64,000 nt of DNA, from positions 434,001 to 498,000 of the forward strand of contig NZ_CH672390.1 of NCBI RefSeq assembly GCF_000152865.1. The letters run 5' to 3'. Both the position numbers and the translations under genes were made by a program. The notes beneath the pieces were generated by a model, which was given only the letters and a program-made list of their open reading frames with translations, had not been told where the DNA came from and ran no database searches. This document shows positions 58,776 through 64,000 of this stretch, in pieces. Source of the stretch: Erythrobacter sp. NAP1. Lineage in GTDB: Bacteria > Pseudomonadota > Alphaproteobacteria > Sphingomonadales > Sphingomonadaceae. Position 1 is the stretch's first letter, and every line of letters starts with the position of its first letter.

Positions 58776-59273
58776 CTAGACGTCTTCGCCCGGAGTGATC
58801 TTGGACATCACGCGCTGCAGCGTGCGGTAGATCATCACCACGGTAGCTGCGATCAGCGCGACCATCAGGACGCTGCCTGCAAACAGCACGTCATAGAGAA
58901 TAGTGTACCACCTGTTGGGAAGCTCTTCGAATTCGCCGATCGGCAGTACGAAGGCGAGCAGCACGACAAGGCTCATCATCAGGGCAGAGGTGGCGAGCTT
59001 TGCCACGAGATCGACATTGTGAAACGCCTCCCTGTCGAATTCCTTCTCCATTCGGTTGATCATGCCGATCAGCGTCAGCATCAGTGCCAGCACCGTTGCC
59101 GATGCGGTCGCGATGGCCGAGCCCAGATAAAGCCCCGCTCGGCTCAGCGCTTCGAGCAACTGCCGCGCCTCCGCCGCCGAATAGACATCGCCAATGGCGA
59201 TCCGCGCGCCGTATCCGACGAGGCAGATGAAGACAAACGCGGCCAGCGGCCAGATGCGGTTCTTGTTGAGCAT
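58776..59273 (-). CDS. Four-helix membrane protein
   Basis: A 165-residue protein with four hydrophobic helices (about 6-28, 47-72, 89-112, 121-150) and a charged loop RMEKEFDREAFHNVD. ATG 59273 has AGGGA six bases upstream; ATG 59303 would add ten residues. No family recognised. It is the next gene after the decayed acylphosphatase on the same strand, whose reading frame would have ended ten bases before this start. Confidence 0.8.
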   Translation of the reverse strand: MLNKNRIWPLAAFVFICLVGYGARIAIGDVYSAAEARQLLEALSRAGLYLGSAIATASATVLALMLTLIGMINRMEKEFDREAFHNVDLVAKLATSALMMSLVVLLAFVLPIGEFEELPNRWYTILYDVLFAGSVLMVALIAATVVMIYRTLQRVMSKITPGEDV

Positions 59274-59283
59274 CGATTCCCTC

Positions 59284-59593
59284 TCATTCGTTGGTTGCAA
59301 CAAACGAAAGGGTCGGGGCGTTCCGGATTGGGGGGCGCTTGAAATTGCGCAATTCCTGTGAATCTACCTCACTAACATCGATCCGCGTCGGCGCAGCGCG
59401 GGGAGGGCAGCAACACCACGGCGATCATGTGCTTGATGGCTTGGGAATTGCCCTCCAAATGCGCCTCGACCGTGCCATGGGCGAGGTTGCGCACCTATCC
59501 TGCAAGGTCGAGGGAACGCGCGGTCTCGACCGTCCAGTCGCGGTAGAACACGCCCTGGACCTTGCCGTGGATTATGAGGTGGGTGGCGGTCAT
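59284..59593 (-). pseudogene. Acylphosphatase pseudogene
   Basis: Reading the minus strand from ATG 59593: MTATHLIIHGKVQGVFYRDW then TVETARSLDLAG, an amber codon (59497-59495), and VRNLAHGTVEAHLEGNSQAI. This is the acylphosphatase pattern G-x-V-Q-G-V-x-x-R ... G-W-V-R-N, with TAG in place of the conserved Trp/Tyr codon 33. Further on the match moves to another frame (TRIDVSEVDSQELRNFKRPP), so a one-base shift has also occurred. Two independent lesions point to a decayed gene rather than a sequencing error alone. It would have hydrolysed acyl phosphates. Confidence 0.85.
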
Positions 59594-59667
59594 TTGGCGG
59601 AATGAGCTGCCTGAAACGAGTTTGATCTCACAGAAGCTTTTTCGGAAGCGATTGGCAGACTGCTTTG

Positions 59668-60378
59668 TTAACAATCTGTGGCGATGCGAGGTGTATTTGC
59701 GACTTTCACTTTGAAGTCTTCAGGTGGCCCACTGCCTGAGATTTGAAAATAGACCTGCTGATCTTCACCTTCAGTGTCTTTGTAAGAAATGACGAGGCGG
59801 CCTGTCTCAAAATAATCGTTGTTCAAGTAAATAGTCCAAGGGAGCTCTGCTTCTTTCGGAAAATGGTCCTTCGGTTCAATCGCTTGAGCCTCTGTCAAAC
59901 CATCTAGGACGATAGTCCCGTGGACGTCGCGACATTCGTGCCCAATGTTCGCCAATGCAAATTTGAAAGTGTATTGAAGGCCCGATTTCATGTGTCCTTT
60001 GCCGCGAACACGCAACAAAGGTTGCGATTTAGCCCGTCGCTCTTTTTCTACTCGCGTCACAGAGTCTTGTTCAAATCGCAGACGCTCGCGATCGAGAGAA
60101 ACCATCTCCCGATATTGTTCGACCGATTTAGCAAGCTCTTCGCCTTGCAGGCGAAGGGCGTTGACGCTGTTCCGCAATTCTCTCGCTTGCAAGAAATATC
60201 CGATCACAAGCCATAAAAACGCTAACGGTGCGAAGAGCCCGGCGAGAAAGTCTCCGAACTCATTTGGAGCAAGCTGTGCAAGTTTCTCGTGGACAATGAT
60301 CCCGTAGACAGTGAAAGCAAATATGTAAGCACAAGTTAGTGCTAGCCCTACAACAGTGAGCTTTGATTCTGCTTTCAC
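59668..60378 (-). CDS. Low-GC membrane protein of unknown function
   Basis: A 236-residue protein with two helices (about 8-28 and 42-63), a charged coiled-coil segment (LRLQGEELAKSVEQYREMVS to about residue 115) and a beta-rich C-terminal domain. Base composition is clearly lower than its surroundings: 28 of 60 G/C in 59701-59760 and 25 of 60 in 59761-59820, against well over half elsewhere. The start is GTG 60378, 15 bases after the ettA stop. No family recognised; recent transfer is likely. Confidence 0.8.
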   Translation of the reverse strand: MKAESKLTVVGLALTCAYIFAFTVYGIIVHEKLAQLAPNEFGDFLAGLFAPLAFLWLVIGYFLQARELRNSVNALRLQGEELAKSVEQYREMVSLDRERLRFEQDSVTRVEKERRAKSQPLLRVRGKGHMKSGLQYTFKFALANIGHECRDVHGTIVLDGLTEAQAIEPKDHFPKEAELPWTIYLNNDYFETGRLVISYKDTEGEDQQVYFQISGSGPPEDFKVKVANTPRIATDC

Positions 60379-60393
60379 ACTGATACCCCGAAT

Positions 60394-62067
<1,674 letters not shown>

Positions 62068-62226
62068 GGGGGTCGTCCTTCGTAAAACGTGTCTGGGTGT
62101 GCTGGATTTGACTGCGCAGATAGGCGCGCAAGAGCGGCGGGGCAAGCGCGCGATACGAAGGCGGCGCTTCACCGCCTGTTTACCCAGCTTGCTTAGGCGG
62201 CAGCAATCGAAGGAGTTGCAACCCCC

Positions 62227-63453
62227 TTGCAATATATCGCGATCGTCATTCCGGTCCTTGCAGGACTATTTGCGCTGGCTTTCGGCGCCCTGTGGCTGCG
62301 TGGCGGGCGCAAGCCGAGCGTGATCGCCTTCTTCGTCGGCTATCTCTCGCTGTCGCTTTGCTACGCGCTGAATTTGCTTCCCTTTTCGATGAGTTCTCTC
62401 GTCATCGGTCCGCTTGTCCATGTGATTGCGTGTGTGGGAGTGATCGCGCTCGCGATGGGTGCGGGGATGCGGCTGGGAATACGCATGCCGATCGGCGTCA
62501 TGGCCAGCATCGCGGTGCTGTCGACCGGGCTGTTGGCAGAAGCGATCCTGCTGGCCGATGCCAACGCAATCGTGATTGTGCAGAATGGCGGCTCTGCGCT
62601 GCTTTTCACGATGGCAGCGACGGTGCTGTGGACCGCGCAGCCGGCGAAATGGCTCGACAAGGCGGTTATCTGGACGATGGCAATGATGACGGCGGTTGGC
62701 TTTCTGCGACCGGTCATCGCGCTGATGGCGGAAGGCGATCTCACCGGGCTGATTTCGCGAACCTCGGAATTCCACGCGGTGCAGGTGATTGCGATGACAG
62801 TCCTGCCGGTGGTGCTCGGCATGATCCTGCTCGCCCTTGTCGTGACCGATGAGTGGGAGGACCAGATTGCGAGCGGCAGGATCGATGCGCTGACCGGGTT
62901 GCCGAACCGCGCGGCGTTCGAGGAACAGGTCGATGAGCTTCTGGCCCGTGCGCGAGAGGAGCGTATTCCGGTAAGCCTGCTGGTCGGCGACATCGACCAT
63001 TTCAAACAGGTCAATGACACGTGGGGGCACAGCGTAGGCGACAAGGTCATCTCGGCATTCGGCGACATCATGGCTCGCAAGATCAGGCCCGGCGACGTGG
63101 CAGGCCGGATCGGCGGCGAGGAGTTCTGTGTGCTTGTCTGGAACTGCCATGAACAAGGCGCTGTCTCGCTTGCCGAGCGTCTTCGTTTGAGCTTCGCGAG
63201 CGAGGCGATCGAAGGCTTGCCGACTAGCGAGAGTTTCACCGCCAGCTTCGGGATCGCTGAATGGCAGCGCGGCGAGGATTATGCGCAATGCTTCAGGCGG
63301 GCCGACGGGGCGCTTTATTCAGCAAAGCGCTCCGGCCGAAACCGGGTAGAAAGCGCCGCGGGCGGTCCCAGCGTCACCGAGGCAAGCGCCGAAGAAAATA
63401 CAGACCCCTCCACAAGGCAATCGCGCGTCGTGCCCTTGCGCAAGTTCAAGTAA
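62227..63453 (+). CDS. Membrane diguanylate cyclase (GGDEF)
   Basis: A 408-residue protein with six or seven N-terminal helices (to about residue 210) and a GGDEF domain: VGDIDHFKQVNDTWGHSVGD is the metal/substrate strand and GRIGGEEFCVLVW the GGEEF active site. The inhibitory I-site RxxD is present five residues before it (RPGD). It should make c-di-GMP. Start TTG 62227 follows AAGGAG by 11 bases. A similar gene follows. Confidence 0.92.
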   Translation: MQYIAIVIPVLAGLFALAFGALWLRGGRKPSVIAFFVGYLSLSLCYALNLLPFSMSSLVIGPLVHVIACVGVIALAMGAGMRLGIRMPIGVMASIAVLSTGLLAEAILLADANAIVIVQNGGSALLFTMAATVLWTAQPAKWLDKAVIWTMAMMTAVGFLRPVIALMAEGDLTGLISRTSEFHAVQVIAMTVLPVVLGMILLALVVTDEWEDQIASGRIDALTGLPNRAAFEEQVDELLARAREERIPVSLLVGDIDHFKQVNDTWGHSVGDKVISAFGDIMARKIRPGDVAGRIGGEEFCVLVWNCHEQGAVSLAERLRLSFASEAIEGLPTSESFTASFGIAEWQRGEDYAQCFRRADGALYSAKRSGRNRVESAAGGPSVTEASAEENTDPSTRQSRVVPLRKFK

Positions 63454-63600
63454 ACCCCGTTGGCCGAAATTGCCCTGAGCCCCCTAACTCCTGCGCTAAA
63501 CATGCCTCGTGGAAAGGTTTTTCACCGGTTCAGGGCACTCACCTAAAGGGCCTCTTAACCTTATTGGCCTACTCGGTCTTGACGGGAAACGGACGGGTCG

Positions 63601-64000
63601 ATGCAAACTCAAATCCTAGGACTATTAACACCGATGATGGCGCTGCTTTTTGCAGTGACATTCGCGGTGTTCTGGAAAGCGGGGCGCATGAAGCGTCACG
63701 TCCTTGGTTTTGCGATCGGATATCTGTTTTTCGCCGCCGGTTTCCTTGCAACCCATTTGCTCCCGGCTAACGCGTTCTACACGTTCCACCTGACCCAGTT
63801 CTTCTATTCGATCGGCTGCGGCATCTTCGTGGTGTCGACCTGCGAACGAGTGGGGCAGCGTCCGTATCTTCCCTTGTTGCTGGGTATCTACATCGCCAAT
63901 GCGTTGGTTCTGGCGCTCGCGGTCAACTTCACCAACGATGTCGGCCCGCGGCTGATCCTCATCAATATCGGCTATGGCTCGATGTTCCTCGTCAACCTCG
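63601..64000 (+). CDS. N-terminal part of a second membrane protein like the diguanylate cyclase (3' end missing)
   Basis: ATG 63601 opens a frame that runs off the window; 133 residues are visible, with helices MQTQILGLLTPMMALLFAV, HVLGFAIGYLFFAAGFLAT, FYSIGCGIFVVSTCERVG and LLLGIYIANALVLALAVNF. The order and length of helices match the N-terminus of the upstream diguanylate cyclase, so it is probably a tandem paralogue. A GGDEF domain is expected beyond the window but not seen. Confidence 0.75.
   Translation, partial: MQTQILGLLTPMMALLFAVTFAVFWKAGRMKRHVLGFAIGYLFFAAGFLATHLLPANAFYTFHLTQFFYSIGCGIFVVSTCERVGQRPYLPLLLGIYIANALVLALAVNFTNDVGPRLILINIGYGSMFLVNL

Noticed and set aside
63454..63600. Possible promoter TTGACG before the second diguanylate cyclase-like gene
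   Set aside because: No -10 element at a proper distance could be identified.

Overview
The window is a GC-rich chromosomal segment of an alphaproteobacterium, most likely a marine sphingomonad of the Erythrobacteraceae. This is inferred from gene content and protein character, not from a 16S gene: an aa3 oxidase operon with DUF983 and SURF1, class I lysyl-tRNA synthetase, a Lys/Ala-rich tail on L21, plant-type glutamate-cysteine ligase, and RcnB-type and DUF3089 proteins. Genes are densely packed with many 1-8 base overlaps. I saw no tRNA, rRNA, CRISPR array, IS element, prophage or complete defence island.

Layout. 1-1.7 kb: two coupled genes of unknown role, the first cut by the window edge. 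1.7-6.5 kb (minus): pyrE, pdxJ, a small membrane protein, acpS, lepB, a DUF3089 hydrolase and ruvX, the last apparently starting at CTG. 6.7-13.2 kb (plus): cytochrome aa3 oxidase genes ctaC-ctaD-ctaB-small ORF-ctaG-ctaE, then DUF983 and SURF1, with a strong terminator-like hairpin inside the first codons of DUF983. 13.3-18.1 kb: thrC, a methyltransferase, folB-like and moaA-moaD-moaE. 18.1-19.8 kb: a membrane protein behind a perfect FNR box, facing a lipoprotein/FNR-type regulator pair. 20-26 kb: rplU-rpmA, GNAT, TetR, ygfZ, an ATP-grasp protein, pyrC and rarD.

26-38 kb: a lipoprotein, an AstD-like dehydrogenase, a 1452-residue trimeric autotransporter adhesin with a 660-base internal duplication and an Asn-at-d stalk, a small secreted protein whose start overlaps a terminator hairpin, selO, a hydrolase, a glycosyltransferase, and a YfgM-like TPR protein followed by bamB. 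39-47 kb: an ICMT-like membrane methyltransferase, two tandem ABM proteins, gshA, rsmE, ubiA, a YedK-like protein, then a VOC protein and soxR diverging from a textbook SoxR operator, and sixA. 47-54 kb: a DinG-like helicase, a membrane-bound AraC-type regulator and a fatty acid hydroxylase in one minus-strand run, then an NTF2-like protein and lysS.

55-64 kb: a 2OG-Fe(II) oxygenase, an extremely Arg-rich RcnB-like secreted protein, a flavin-binding-type protein, a degenerate GGDEF protein, a decayed acylphosphatase gene not reported by ORF calling, a low-GC orphan membrane gene, ettA and two tandem membrane diguanylate cyclases, the second cut by the window edge.

The best leads are regulatory (SoxR operator, FNR promoter geometry, terminators placed inside the next gene) and structural (adhesin repeats, Arg-rich RcnB protein). 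I found no clear wholly new multi-gene system.
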